Numbered from the stretch's first letter, positions 18,698 to 27,067 are shown. The stretch: DNA of 64,000 nucleotides from Streptococcus pneumoniae (GCF_001113365.1 NZ_CKYA01000002.1:62001-126000), one strand, 5' to 3'. Notes: generated by a model not told the origin, from the sequence alone. Made by a program: numbers and translations.

Positions 18698-19512
18698 TTG
18701 GTTACCAGCATAGAGATACTGTGATTCATCGCTTGTCAGGAGCTGGGAAACTTCTCTTTTTTATTCTCGTATCATTGGCGGCCATGATTAGCTATGATAC
18801 CAGGCTGCTTGTTCTGATTGCCATCTTTTCGGTTTTTCTCCTCTATTTGTCAGAAATCCGCTTTAAAGATGTTTCCTTTGTAGCCGTTTTTGCGACGGTA
18901 TTTGCCGTTTTAAACGTTTTGATGGTCTATCTCTTTTCTCCCGAGTATGGGGTTGGACTTTACGGCGAGAGAAGTGTGATTTGGCAGGGAATCGGTGCCT
19001 ACACTCTGACCAGTCAAGAGCTCTTTTATCTGCTAAATTTGGCTATTAAGTACCTTTGCACCATTCCTCTGGCTATTATTTTTTTGATGACAACCCACCC
19101 TAGTCAGTTTGCTTCCAGTTTAAATCAAATTGGTGTGTCTTACAAGATTGCCTATTCTGTCAGCCTGACCTTGCGCTATATTCCAGATTTGCAGGAAGAA
19201 TTCTTTACTATCAAGATGTCTCAGGAAGCGCGTGGGATGGAATTATCCAAGAAAGCTTCCCTCATGCAGCGAATCAAAGGCAATCTGCGCATTATCACTC
19301 CCTTGATTTTTAGCTCGTTAGAACGCATTGATACCATCGCGACCGCCATGGAGCTTCGCCGCTTTGGGAAAGAGAAAAAACGCACATGGTATAGTTATCA
19401 GGCCTTGAAAAAAGGAGATTATCTTACCTTGCTCTTGGCAGCCTTGTTTTTAGTAGCTAGTTTACTACTTATCTTGCAGAATCAGGGACGATTTTACAAC
19501 CCTTGGAAATAG
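18682..19512 (+). CDS. ykoC: ECF transporter transmembrane subunit T (YkoC/CbiQ-like)
   Basis: This 276-residue membrane protein couples the ATPase to the S-component. It has about five membrane helices and the coupling-helix motifs typical of EcfT: EARGMELSKK followed later by MELRRFGKEKKRTW, each with an Ala-Arg-Gly-type core. It starts within the end of ykoD (16-base overlap) and ends the operon. Confidence 0.88.
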   Translation: MPAKLIGYQHRDTVIHRLSGAGKLLFFILVSLAAMISYDTRLLVLIAIFSVFLLYLSEIRFKDVSFVAVFATVFAVLNVLMVYLFSPEYGVGLYGERSVIWQGIGAYTLTSQELFYLLNLAIKYLCTIPLAIIFLMTTHPSQFASSLNQIGVSYKIAYSVSLTLRYIPDLQEEFFTIKMSQEARGMELSKKASLMQRIKGNLRIITPLIFSSLERIDTIATAMELRRFGKEKKRTWYSYQALKKGDYLTLLLAALFLVASLLLILQNQGRFYNPWK

Positions 19513-19827
19513 TATTGTCAAAGTTTTTATTAGATAAGTAAAGAGAAATTATTCTATAACTTTTTATTGATAGATTGTATGAGAAATAAAGTTAATAATT
19601 GTATGCTTGAAACTTTTTGACAAAATATGAATTAGTTTGTCTACTTTATAGTAGAATTTACACTACAAAATCAAAGTTATTCAAATATAATCATTTTCAA
19701 CCAAGTTCAGTGGCATAATGTAGAGACGATATAAAATAGTAAAAGTACTTAATTTAAATCGTGTTAATTTCACTTTGTGTAAACATGAGAAAATTTGAAT
19801 GTAGATAATGATGGGAGAGGATTTGTA

Positions 19828-20340
19828 ATGATCAGTTTAGAGCTGTTGTCTGAAGAAAATAGTTTAGACGTCTATTCTTTTGAAAAAGAAAATCGAGAGT
19901 ATTTTGAACGAAATTTATCTCCTAGACCAGCTAACTATTTTGATTTAGAAGGTTTTAAAGAAATTACGAGGGAATTGTTAAGGGAACAAGAGAATCATGA
20001 TGTCTACATGCATCTTATCAGAGATTCGCAAGGCGTTATGGTCGGAAGAATCAATTTAAGTCTTTTAGGGAAGGATAGAAAAACAGCAGAACTTGGATAT
20101 AGGATTGGAGAAAATGTTACTAATTTAGGTTATGCCAGCGAAGCGGTTAAACTCGTTTTAGAAAAAGCCTTCACGACTTATGGTTTCAATAGAATCATTG
20201 CAGGAACGGCAACGGACAATCTGGCCTCTCAGAGAGTGCTTTTAAAAAATGGTTTCACCTTTAGTAGAAGTATAGAGAATGATTTTCAAATGCATAACGA
20301 GTGGATTCATACGGCAGTATTTGAGATAACGAGGTCATAA
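19828..20340 (+). CDS. GNAT acetyltransferase, RimJ/RimL type
   Basis: This 170-residue acetyl-CoA-dependent N-acyltransferase has the acetyl-CoA loop region GENVTNLGYASEAVKLVL and the downstream block NRIIAGTATDNLASQRVLLKNGF, in which N and S/V residues position the thioester. I chose ATG 19828 because GGGAGAGG ends 7 bases before it; an in-frame TTG at 19795 lacks a ribosome site. The target (a protein N-terminus, antibiotic or small amine) cannot be read from the sequence. It stands alone after a 315-base AT-rich spacer. Confidence 0.85.
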   Translation: MISLELLSEENSLDVYSFEKENREYFERNLSPRPANYFDLEGFKEITRELLREQENHDVYMHLIRDSQGVMVGRINLSLLGKDRKTAELGYRIGENVTNLGYASEAVKLVLEKAFTTYGFNRIIAGTATDNLASQRVLLKNGFTFSRSIENDFQMHNEWIHTAVFEITRS

Positions 20341-20464
20341 CATCATCATTCCCAGTCCACAGATAGGTATAAAAGAGTAAGCAATTTTTGCAGATATTTA
20401 AGAATTTTCTCCTAGAAACTCTTGGAAATAGCTTGAAAAAATTGAAAAAATCAAGTCGTTTCTA

Positions 20465-20598
20465 TTGACAATGATTCTGAAAGTGTTATACTAAGAAAGT
20501 AGTTTCGCTGATTTACTTCAAACCTGTTGTGAGGTAAGTTAACGATGCCTTAACCACGCTGTTTGCTGAGCTTGACTCCGGGCAGTGTGGCTATTTTT
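20465..20598 (+). ncRNA. Structured leader or small RNA upstream of trmL
   Basis: A strong promoter, TTGACA (20465-20470), 16-base spacer and TATACT (20487-20492), starts an RNA at about 20499. Three consecutive hairpins follow: TTACTTCA/TGAGGTAA (20513-20520 with 20530-20537), GTTAA/TTAAC (20538-20542 with 20550-20554), and CCACGCTG/CAGTGTGG (20554-20561 with 20583-20590). The third is followed by CTATTTTTTT, so it is a terminator. The trmL ATG lies 26 bases further on. It may be an attenuator for trmL or a stand-alone RNA of about 100 nt; I do not recognise a named family. Confidence 0.6.
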
Positions 20599-20623
20599 TT
20601 GCAATGGTAAAAGGAAGCAAGTC

Positions 20624-21127
20624 ATGACAAATCACATTGTATTATTTGAGCCTCAAATTCCACAAAATACAGGCAATATCGCGCGTACTTGCGCTGCGAC
20701 CAATTCTCCCCTCCACATCATCAAGCCAATGGGCTTTCCTATTGATGACCGTAAGATGAAGCGGGCTGGCTTGGATTATTGGGATAAGCTAGAGATTTAT
20801 TTTTACGAGAGTTTAGAGGATTTCATGTCTCAGATGAAGGGTAAACTCTATCTGATTTCGAAATTCGCTGAGAAAGTGTATTCTGATGTGGATTTATCGA
20901 CTGACGAGGACTACTATTTTCTCTTTGGACGTGAAGATAAGGGCTTGCCTGAGGACTTTATGCGCGAACATCCTGAGAAAGCTCTCCGTATTCCTATGAA
21001 TGATGAACACGTCCGCAGTCTCAATGTGTCTAATACCGTCTGCATGATTGTCTACGAAGCCCTCCGCCAGCAGAACTTTGCAGGTCTTGAGCTTGTTCAT
21101 ACCTATGAAGTGGATAAATTGAAATAA
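20624..21127 (+). CDS. trmL: tRNA (cytidine(34)-2'-O)-methyltransferase TrmL
   Basis: This small SpoU/TrmD-fold (SPOUT) enzyme methylates the wobble ribose of leucine tRNAs with SAM. It has 167 residues, normal for TrmL. The family motifs are FEPQIPQNTGNIARTC near the N-terminus, LFGREDKGLP, and RSLNVSNTVCMIVYEALRQ in the knot. The start is ATG 20624, preceded by AAAGGAAG; the longest open frame begins inside the upstream terminator and is not used. Confidence 0.93.
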   Translation: MTNHIVLFEPQIPQNTGNIARTCAATNSPLHIIKPMGFPIDDRKMKRAGLDYWDKLEIYFYESLEDFMSQMKGKLYLISKFAEKVYSDVDLSTDEDYYFLFGREDKGLPEDFMREHPEKALRIPMNDEHVRSLNVSNTVCMIVYEALRQQNFAGLELVHTYEVDKLK

Positions 21128-21147
21128 AAAATGAAAATGAACAAAAT

Positions 21148-21178
21148 GCTTGCGCTTGCAAGCGTTTTTTGTTATGAT
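21148..21178 (+). terminator. trmL terminator overlapping the ribU promoter
   Basis: GCTTGC/GCAAGC (21148-21153 with 21158-21163) followed by GTTTTTT closes trmL. TTGCGC (21150-21155), a 17-base spacer and TATGAT (21173-21178) can act as promoter for the FMN riboswitch transcript, so the two functions appear superimposed. Confidence 0.7.
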
Positions 21179-21182
21179 AAAA

Positions 21183-21397
21183 GAGTCTTCAGGGCAGGGT
21201 GAAATTCCCGACCGGCGGTAAATTTGACGAGCTATTTTAGCTTTCTCGTCGTTGTCTTGTCTCGATATACTTTAAGTATTATCTTCGACTGCGACGCCTA
21301 GATAAATCTAAAATATCTTAGCCAAATAAGTCCGCGAGCGTAAGCTGATGTGGTGCGATTCCACAACCGACAGTATAGTCTGGATGGGAGAAGACGA
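21183..21397 (+). promoter_or_regulatory. FMN riboswitch (RFN element)
   Basis: The conserved RFN blocks are present in order: GTCTTCAGGGCAGGGTGAAA (21185-), TTCCCGACCGGCGGTA, TCCGCGAGC (21331-), GATGTGGTGCGATTCCAC, AACCGACAGT, and GTCTGGATGGGAGAAGAC, closing P1 at 21390-21395. The ligand FMN would turn off the downstream riboflavin transporter gene. The variable P3 arm (21221-21328) is about 108 nt long and folds into a long imperfect hairpin. No clear terminator lies before the ribU start, so translational control is likely. Confidence 0.95.
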
Positions 21398-21561
21398 AAG
21401 AATAGCTTTGTCTGTTCTGATAGATTTATAGCCAAACTGTAACCGCTTGCTTGAATTTCCTTAATAGAGTGAGAGGGAACTTTTGGGATATAAAATTGAG
21501 AATAGATAGAGGAATCCTTTCTAACTTCTTCTGATTTTATAGAAAATTGGAGGAACCTGTT

Positions 21562-22125
21562 ATGACAAACACACGTCGACTTTCGACCATTGCGATTTTA
21601 TCAGCCATCTCATTTGTGCTGATGTACTTTGACTTTCCGCTTTTACCAGCGGCGTCCTTCCTCAAGATCGAATTTAGTATCTTGCCAGTCCTTGTGGGCT
21701 TGGTGGTCATGGATCTGCCTGCTGCTCTAGGAATTCTCTTGCTTCGCTCACTCTTGAAATTGCTTCTTAACAGCCAGGGAGTGAATACTTACATTGGTTT
21801 GCCGATGAATATCGTAGCTTTGGGAGTTTTTGTCATCGTCTTTGCTTTGATTTGGAAAAAGGAACGGACACCCCTTCGTTTCCTACTAGGCTCTCTAGCT
21901 GGGACTATTGGTTTAACCGTGGCTATGTTGGTTCTCAACTATGTTTACGCTGTTCCTTTGTACGCTAAGTTTGCTAACTTTGATATTGGAAAAATTTTGG
22001 GACTTTCCAACTACCTAATGACTATGGTGTTGCCTTTTAACTTGATTGAGGGTGTAATCTTTTCCGTTTCATTCTGGTTGTTGTACATTCTCTTGAAACC
22101 AACCTTAAAACATTATGAGAGATAA
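21562..22125 (+). CDS. ribU: Riboflavin ECF transporter S-component RibU
   Basis: This 187-residue membrane protein captures riboflavin for the shared ECF module. Position behind an FMN riboswitch and the family features (start TRRLSTIAILSAISFVLM, then FKIEFSILP-like and ALGILLLRSLLKLLLNS) identify it as RibU. ATG 21562 follows TTGGAGGAA. It overlaps the PAP2 phosphatase gene by 11 bases, so both are translated from one message and are probably both under FMN control. Confidence 0.93.
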   Translation: MTNTRRLSTIAILSAISFVLMYFDFPLLPAASFLKIEFSILPVLVGLVVMDLPAALGILLLRSLLKLLLNSQGVNTYIGLPMNIVALGVFVIVFALIWKKERTPLRFLLGSLAGTIGLTVAMLVLNYVYAVPLYAKFANFDIGKILGLSNYLMTMVLPFNLIEGVIFSVSFWLLYILLKPTLKHYER

Positions 22126-22765
22126 ACAAACATTTTTAATGAAGGGCAGTTTTGCCCTTTTACTTTTCGTTATTCTTGGCTATATGGTCAAATTTTACCC
22201 TGAAACGCTGGTCGGTTTTGACCAACCGATACAGACTGCCGTTCGAGGAGACTTGCCAGATTACTTGACTATTCTTTTCAGGGCCATCACACGCTTGATT
22301 GATATCCCAGTGATTATCACTTGGGTTGCCATCGTAGCCTTTATCTTTTATCGTAAGCGATGGAAGATAGAAAGTTTCTTCATGCTGGGAAATCTGGCTT
22401 TAGCAGGACTTTTAATCGTGATCTTTAAAAATATCTACCAGCGCCCACGACCAGCTATTTTACACTTGGTTGAGGAGAAGGGATTTTCCTTCCCAAGCGG
22501 CCATTCTCTGGCTGTGACGCTGATGGTAGGGACTTTGATTGTTATTCTTAGTCAGCGGATTAAAGATCCAGTCTGGAGAAAAATCGTACAAATCGTCCTT
22601 GGCCTCTACCTAGTCAGTGTGCTGGTATCAAGAGTCTATCTGGGAGTTCATTACCCATCAGATGTCCTTGCCAGTTTCTGTGTGGGTTTGGGAGTCTTGT
22701 TTATTGAATTTCCCTTTTATGACAAGCTCCGCTTCCAATGGCGATTTAAAGGTAAGCAGAAGTGA
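22115..22765 (+). CDS. PAP2-family membrane phosphatase
   Basis: This 216-residue membrane phosphatase has the three PAP2 signature motifs: K105-x6-RPRP (ending at 113), PSGH (127-130), and SRVYLGVHYPSD (172-183), with catalytic H130 and H179. Likely substrates are undecaprenyl pyrophosphate or phosphatidate-type lipid phosphates at the outer face of the membrane. Its last 125 bases are repeated 2.4 kb downstream at 25199-25323, so this gene was the site of a recombination or insertion event. Confidence 0.9.
   Translation: MRDKQTFLMKGSFALLLFVILGYMVKFYPETLVGFDQPIQTAVRGDLPDYLTILFRAITRLIDIPVIITWVAIVAFIFYRKRWKIESFFMLGNLALAGLLIVIFKNIYQRPRPAILHLVEEKGFSFPSGHSLAVTLMVGTLIVILSQRIKDPVWRKIVQIVLGLYLVSVLVSRVYLGVHYPSDVLASFCVGLGVLFIEFPFYDKLRFQWRFKGKQK
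22641..22765 (+). repeat. 125-bp direct repeat, left copy (3' end of PAP2 gene)
   Basis: This stretch and 25199-25323 align over 125 bases without gaps and with about five substitutions. It covers motif 3 of the phosphatase through the stop codon. Together the copies bracket a 2.43-kb cassette holding an Rgg-like regulator and an MFS transporter. Confidence 0.95.
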
Positions 22766-22876
22766 TGAAAAAGATAAAAGATTATATAAATACAAACAGA
22801 AGGACATAAAATATATACTTGAAACATGTTTTGGAACTTGATATACTTTAATACATAAAGCAAGGAGGAAGAAAGT

Positions 22877-23749
22877 GTGGATATGTTGTTAGCGACACGC
22901 TTAAAAAATAAGAGAAAGGAATTAAAATTATCTCAAAAGGAATTGGCTGAGGGGATTTGTGAGCAAGGACAGATTAGCCGTATGGAGCAAGGTAAATACT
23001 CACCCGGGTCAGAATTACTCTTTCAGCTATCTAAGCGATTGAAGGTGAGTATGAATTATTTCTTTGAAGAGACTGAGGTTTCTAGTTTAGAAAATATTGA
23101 CAAGTTTAAAGAACTATCTAAGAAGTTTTTGGATGAGAGGGAATATGAATCTCTCAAATACATTTATGAACTTGAAAAATCTAAACGTGCTCGTTTATCT
23201 GCTAAAGACCAGATTTATTTAGACTGGATTGATACGTTAGTTCAATTCCGTTATCTAAATCATCAAACAGAGGCAGTTGCGAAATTGGAAAAAATACTGT
23301 TATCTCTGAAAAAATCTGATTTTTACTATCTACAACTGGGAAATACCTTGGCTAATTTTTATTTTGATATGGGGCAGGAAGACACATATCAGGAGCTCTA
23401 TCAACTTTTAAAAGAGAACATCCAGTCATTATCTGTCCATCATTTGGAACAATTAGAACTGATGATTAAATTCCGATATAACTATTGTAGATATTTGTGG
23501 TTGAATGAACGAACATCTGAAGCTATAGAAGAGATTACAGCAACAATAGCTATTTGTAAAAGATATAATAGCAGTTATCGATTAGCAGATTTGTATTGTT
23601 TATTGGGAAATATAAGCGTGGGCTTTGCTGAAAAGGATAGGATACTAGGTTTTTATCAAGTATCTTACCAGCTTTACAAGCATGAAGACAACCAGAGAAT
23701 GATGCTGGAAATTGAGAAGGAAATGAAATTATTGGAAAGTGAAGATTAA
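22877..23749 (+). CDS. Rgg/PlcR-type transcriptional regulator
   Basis: This 290-residue regulator has an N-terminal XRE helix-turn-helix (residues 5-62, LSQKELAEGICEQGQISRME) and a helical TPR-like C-terminal domain, the architecture of Rgg/ComR/PlcR peptide-sensing regulators. GTG 22877 is preferred, lying 8 bases after AAGGAGG; an in-frame ATG two codons later is too far from it. It precedes an MFS transporter and lies between the two 125-bp repeats. No convincing SHP or XIP-type peptide gene was found nearby, so the inducer, if any, is unknown. Local GC is low compared with flanking genes. Confidence 0.85.
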   Translation: MDMLLATRLKNKRKELKLSQKELAEGICEQGQISRMEQGKYSPGSELLFQLSKRLKVSMNYFFEETEVSSLENIDKFKELSKKFLDEREYESLKYIYELEKSKRARLSAKDQIYLDWIDTLVQFRYLNHQTEAVAKLEKILLSLKKSDFYYLQLGNTLANFYFDMGQEDTYQELYQLLKENIQSLSVHHLEQLELMIKFRYNYCRYLWLNERTSEAIEEITATIAICKRYNSSYRLADLYCLLGNISVGFAEKDRILGFYQVSYQLYKHEDNQRMMLEIEKEMKLLESED

Positions 23750-23819
23750 GAAAAAGATTTGTATTTTTAGATAACTTTAATCTATATTTCTTAAAAAATA
23801 AGAAAATGATATAAAACTA

Positions 23820-23848
23820 TTGACAAACTAAAATTGATGTGTTAGAAT
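23820..23848 (+). promoter_or_regulatory. Promoter of the MFS transporter
   Basis: TTGACA (23820-23825), a 17-base spacer and TAGAAT (23843-23848) form a strong promoter about 100 bases before the start codon, leaving a long leader. It is the natural target for the adjacent Rgg-like regulator. Confidence 0.75.
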
Positions 23849-23947
23849 ACCATCAATAGTTTTTGATTTTGGTATTGGAACTTTGGGGATATATTGGGCG
23901 TTGTTAGGATTTCAATTTCCTTTTGAGCTGAAGAAGGAGGCAATCCA

Positions 23948-25168
23948 ATGAATACTTTTCTGACCAATAAAAATTATCGGATGTTGCTGATTAATCAATG
24001 GGTTTCGTCATTTGGTGATACGCTGTTTTATATTTCCTTTATTTCTTATGTATCGGGATATAAATTTGCTTCATTAGCTGTTCTTTGTATAACAGTTTCG
24101 GAGACTTTGCCGCAGATTTCTCAGTTGTTCACAGGTGTTATTGCCGATTTTCAAAAAAATCGTGTTGCAAAATATATTGCTATATTGGCAAGTAAGTTTC
24201 TGCTTTATACTCTATTGACACTGTTTGTAGCGGATAAGAATTTCTCTATGGGGATGGTTCTCCTTATTTGCGGAATCAATCTTTTATCAGATACCATGAG
24301 TTATTTTGCAGGTGCTATGATTTCTCCTTTGTATGTGAGGATTATCGGAGATGATATGACAGATGCTATGGGGTTTAGACAGGCAACTGCTGGCGTAGTT
24401 AATATTCTCAGCAACCTTATAGGTGGAGTTTTGATTGGGGTTATCAGTCTTAAGATGTTTGTAGGTTTGAATGCTTTGACCTTTCTTTTTGCACTGTTGG
24501 GTGTGGTGTTTATTCGTACTTCTTTGAGAGATATTGAGGGACAGATGGAGGTTGGTAAAAGATTAACCGCAAAATCTTTTGGAGAGCATTTCCTCCATTC
24601 AATGAAGATATTGTCAAGTTTTCCAGCAATTATCAAATTAATATTCATTGCAGCTATGAACCAAGTGATTTTAAGCATTATTACCCCTTTAACGACCTTG
24701 ATGTTAATCCATCATCCATTTATCTTCTTTGACACTGGGAAATCCATTGCAGCATTGTCAGTGGTTATTTTTTCAGGAACGATTGTGGGAAGTTTTTTGA
24801 GTGGAGGTATCCTAAAAAATATTCCCATAAAAATGATTGTCTACTTTGAAGAAATTATGCATCTCTGTATTCTCTTTTCTTGGTTGACCAATCATTTCCT
24901 CCTTTTATTGGTAGTTGTCTTCTTATGCGCAGTTGCAGTAGGAATGATGGGGCCTCGGATTTTCAACCTTGTATTCTCGATGGTTCCAGAAGAAGTCATG
25001 GGAACCATCCAGTCAGTGCTTGGAGTATTCAATGTTGTTGTACCAGGAATTCTTAGCATGCTCATCGTTGCCTTAGCGAGTGCTACAAACCTAAAAATCA
25101 CAGTGCTTCCACTTTTTATTTTTGTATTGACTGCCTTAGCGATTGTGAGAGCAATGAAAATAGAGTAA
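23948..25168 (+). CDS. MFS efflux-type transporter
   Basis: This 406-residue protein with about twelve membrane helices belongs to the major facilitator superfamily, with overall resemblance to macrolide-efflux-like streptococcal MFS proteins (start NYRMLLINQWVSSFGDTLFYISF, motif A region GVIADFQKNRVAKY). A GAAGGAGG ribosome site precedes ATG 23948. It has its own promoter behind the Rgg-like regulator and both lie inside the repeat-bounded cassette, so the pair probably moves as a unit. The exported substrate is unknown; a peptide or drug is possible. Confidence 0.85.
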   Translation: MNTFLTNKNYRMLLINQWVSSFGDTLFYISFISYVSGYKFASLAVLCITVSETLPQISQLFTGVIADFQKNRVAKYIAILASKFLLYTLLTLFVADKNFSMGMVLLICGINLLSDTMSYFAGAMISPLYVRIIGDDMTDAMGFRQATAGVVNILSNLIGGVLIGVISLKMFVGLNALTFLFALLGVVFIRTSLRDIEGQMEVGKRLTAKSFGEHFLHSMKILSSFPAIIKLIFIAAMNQVILSIITPLTTLMLIHHPFIFFDTGKSIAALSVVIFSGTIVGSFLSGGILKNIPIKMIVYFEEIMHLCILFSWLTNHFLLLLVVVFLCAVAVGMMGPRIFNLVFSMVPEEVMGTIQSVLGVFNVVVPGILSMLIVALASATNLKITVLPLFIFVLTALAIVRAMKIE

Positions 25169-25198
25169 TAGTAGTATGAACTATTGTCTCTTTTTGGG

Positions 25199-25323
25199 TG
25201 GGAGTTCATTACCCATCAGATGTCCTTGCCAGTCTCTGTGTGGGTTTGGGAGTCCTGTTTATCGAATTTCCCTTTTATGACAAGCTCCGCTTCCAATGGC
25301 GATTTAAAGGCAAACAGAAGTGA
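25199..25323 (+). repeat. 125-bp direct repeat, right copy (orphan PAP2 3' end)
   Basis: This is the second copy of the phosphatase 3' end, in frame for GVHYPSDVLAS to the stop codon but without the rest of the gene. Substitutions relative to 22641-22765 are mostly synonymous, which suggests that the copy came from a related strain rather than from recent local duplication. Confidence 0.95.
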
Positions 25324-25350
25324 GTATCGAATTCCCTTGAGGAGAAAGAA

Positions 25351-25770
25351 ATGAAAGTCAATATAGTAGATCTTCATCCGACTCAACTATATTTATCAGA
25401 AAAGAAGTTGCAAGATATTCAGATGCTTTATCAGTCTGTAGAACTAAACAATGTTGATCCAATCAGTATTCTTGCCTTTGGAAATTGCTTGTTGATTACA
25501 GATGGGCATCACAGGGCTTATCAGGCTTTATTGGCAGGTCAAGATACGATTTCTGCTGAGTTTGATAGAGACGGCAGTGATGAACTATATCATCTCTATG
25601 CGCAAGCCTGCGAAGAAAGAAAAATTTACTCTGTTCTGGATTTAAAAAATCATATCTTAGCTAAAGATGAGTATGAAGCAAAATGGTATAACTGGTGTGA
25701 GGGTTTTAATCAAGCAGCAACTCTCTTATTGAAAAGGAAAGCAGATGAAACAGACCCTACAAATAGATAA
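25351..25770 (+). CDS. ParB-like N-terminal domain protein of unknown function
   Basis: The 139-residue product contains NVDPISILAFGNCLLITDGHHRAYQAL, resembling the ParB/sulfiredoxin fold motif in which a DGHHR loop binds nucleotide or phosphate. The rest is unassigned. GAGGAGAAAG precedes ATG 25351. It overlaps the following acetyltransferase gene by 26 bases, so the two are co-expressed and may act on a common substrate. The biochemical role is unknown. Confidence 0.65.
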   Translation: MKVNIVDLHPTQLYLSEKKLQDIQMLYQSVELNNVDPISILAFGNCLLITDGHHRAYQALLAGQDTISAEFDRDGSDELYHLYAQACEERKIYSVLDLKNHILAKDEYEAKWYNWCEGFNQAATLLLKRKADETDPTNR

Positions 25771-26224
25771 TTCACTGCGTCTTGTTCCTTATTATAAGGT
25801 CAATCATTGTGAAGAAGCTTTTGCTTGGTATCAGGATGTGAACTTGGTTCACCTCGTAGATGGTGTGAAGAGACCTTATAGTCAAGAAACTTTGGAAGCT
25901 ATGTATTCCCATTTGGATCAGCATGGTGAACTTTTTTGGATTGAAGTCAAGGAGAAGGGAGAATGGTTTCCAATTGGGGATGTTACACTATCTCAGGATA
26001 ATCTCCCCATTGTGATTGGGAATTCCGCTTACCAACATCGAGGACTTGGAAAAAAGATTCTAAGTGCTTTGATTGAATTGGCTCGAGTAAAAGGATGGAA
26101 AGAATTGAGAGTCAAGGAAATCTACACCTACAATCATGCTTCTAGGAGGTGTTTCAAGTCGCTTGGATTTGTGGAAAATGGAGCAACAGAAAAAGGAATG
26201 AGTTTTATATTGAAAATAATCTAA
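25745..26224 (+). CDS. GNAT acetyltransferase
   Basis: This 159-residue acetyltransferase has the acetyl-CoA-binding motif A as AYQHRGLGKKILSALIELA and the later motif B with NHASRRCFKSLGF. Length is typical of single-domain GNATs. It is translationally coupled to the ParB-like gene before it. The substrate is not apparent. Confidence 0.85.
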   Translation: MKQTLQIDNSLRLVPYYKVNHCEEAFAWYQDVNLVHLVDGVKRPYSQETLEAMYSHLDQHGELFWIEVKEKGEWFPIGDVTLSQDNLPIVIGNSAYQHRGLGKKILSALIELARVKGWKELRVKEIYTYNHASRRCFKSLGFVENGATEKGMSFILKII

Positions 26225-26250
26225 TCCAGTCACTTTCTCCCCCTTAACCT

Positions 26251-26279
26251 TTGACTATTCTGCAAAATTATCGTAAAAT
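26251..26279 (+). promoter_or_regulatory. rpoE promoter
   Basis: TTGACT (26251-26256), a 17-base spacer and TAAAAT (26274-26279) precede rpoE by about 70 bases. A small CAGAG/CTCTG hairpin lies in the leader. Confidence 0.65.
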
Positions 26280-26351
26280 AAAGAGTAAATGATAAAATGA
26301 GGTCAGAGTCTGTTTGCTCTGGCGATAGTAGTATAAATGAGGAGAAACGCT

Positions 26352-26939
26352 TTGGAATTAGAAGTATTTGCTGGGCAAGAAAAAAGTGAACTATCTATGA
26401 TTGAGGTAGCGCGTGCTATCTTGGAACTTCGTGGTCGCGATCACGAGATGCATTTTAGCGATCTTGTAAACGAAATTCAAAACTACCTTGGAACATCAAA
26501 CAGCGATATCCGCGAAGCTTTGCCTTTGTTCTACACAGAGTTGAACTTTGACGGTAGCTTCATCTCTCTTGGGGACAACAAATGGGGTCTTCGTTCATGG
26601 TATGGTGTGGACGAAATCGACGAAGAAATCATCGCTCTTGAAGAAAATGACGACGATGAAGTAGCACCAAAAGCTAAGAAAAAACGTGTCAATGCCTTCA
26701 TGGATGGCGATTCAGATGCTATTGACTACAATGCAGATGATCCAGAAGACGAAGATGCATACGAAGCAGATCCAGCTCTTTCATATGATGATGAAAATCC
26801 AGATGATGAGAAAAATGAAGTGGAAGCTTATGATGCAGAAATCAACGAAATCGCTCCTGATGACTTGGGTGAAGACGTGGATCTCAACGAAGACGACGAC
26901 GAGTTTTCAGATGATGATGCTGAAACCAGCGAGGAATAA
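26352..26939 (+). CDS. rpoE: RNA polymerase delta subunit
   Basis: RpoE (delta) is the Gram-positive polymerase accessory subunit that speeds core recycling and sharpens promoter selectivity. The 195-residue protein has the folded N-terminal HARE-HTH domain (about 1-90) and a very acidic disordered tail rich in Asp and Glu. I prefer TTG 26352, 7 bases after GAGGAG, giving the start [10 protein letters not shown]; an ATG five codons earlier overlaps the ribosome site. It is monocistronic, followed by the pyrG promoter. Confidence 0.95.
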
Positions 26940-26949
26940 AAGTTAGCTA

Positions 26950-27036
26950 TTGACAATTATCCTATTTTTAGGTATCATATTGTTCGGGCACCTCTTTTAG
27001 AGGTCGGGGCTCCCTAGTTTTTAGGGAGCTATTTTT
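26950..27036 (+). promoter_or_regulatory. pyrG promoter and CTP-sensing attenuator
   Basis: TTGACA (26950-26955), a 17-base spacer and TATCAT (26973-26978) place the start at GGGC (26986-26989). A terminator stem GCTCCCTA/TAGGGAGC (27009-27016 with 27022-27029) with T tail follows. In Bacillus subtilis, CTP shortage causes reiterative G addition at a GGGC start, and the extra Gs pair with GCUCCC to prevent termination. All parts of that mechanism are present here. A short hairpin ACCTC/GAGGT lies between. Confidence 0.85.
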
Positions 27037-27067
27037 GTTTTTTCAAGAAGTTATCTTCTTGTATTTT

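Noticed and set aside
23849..23947. Possible Rgg pheromone peptide in the MFS leader
   Set aside because: A TTG-started frame encodes LVLELWGYIGRC, but there is no ribosome site and no ATG, and the sequence does not look like a SHP or XIP precursor.
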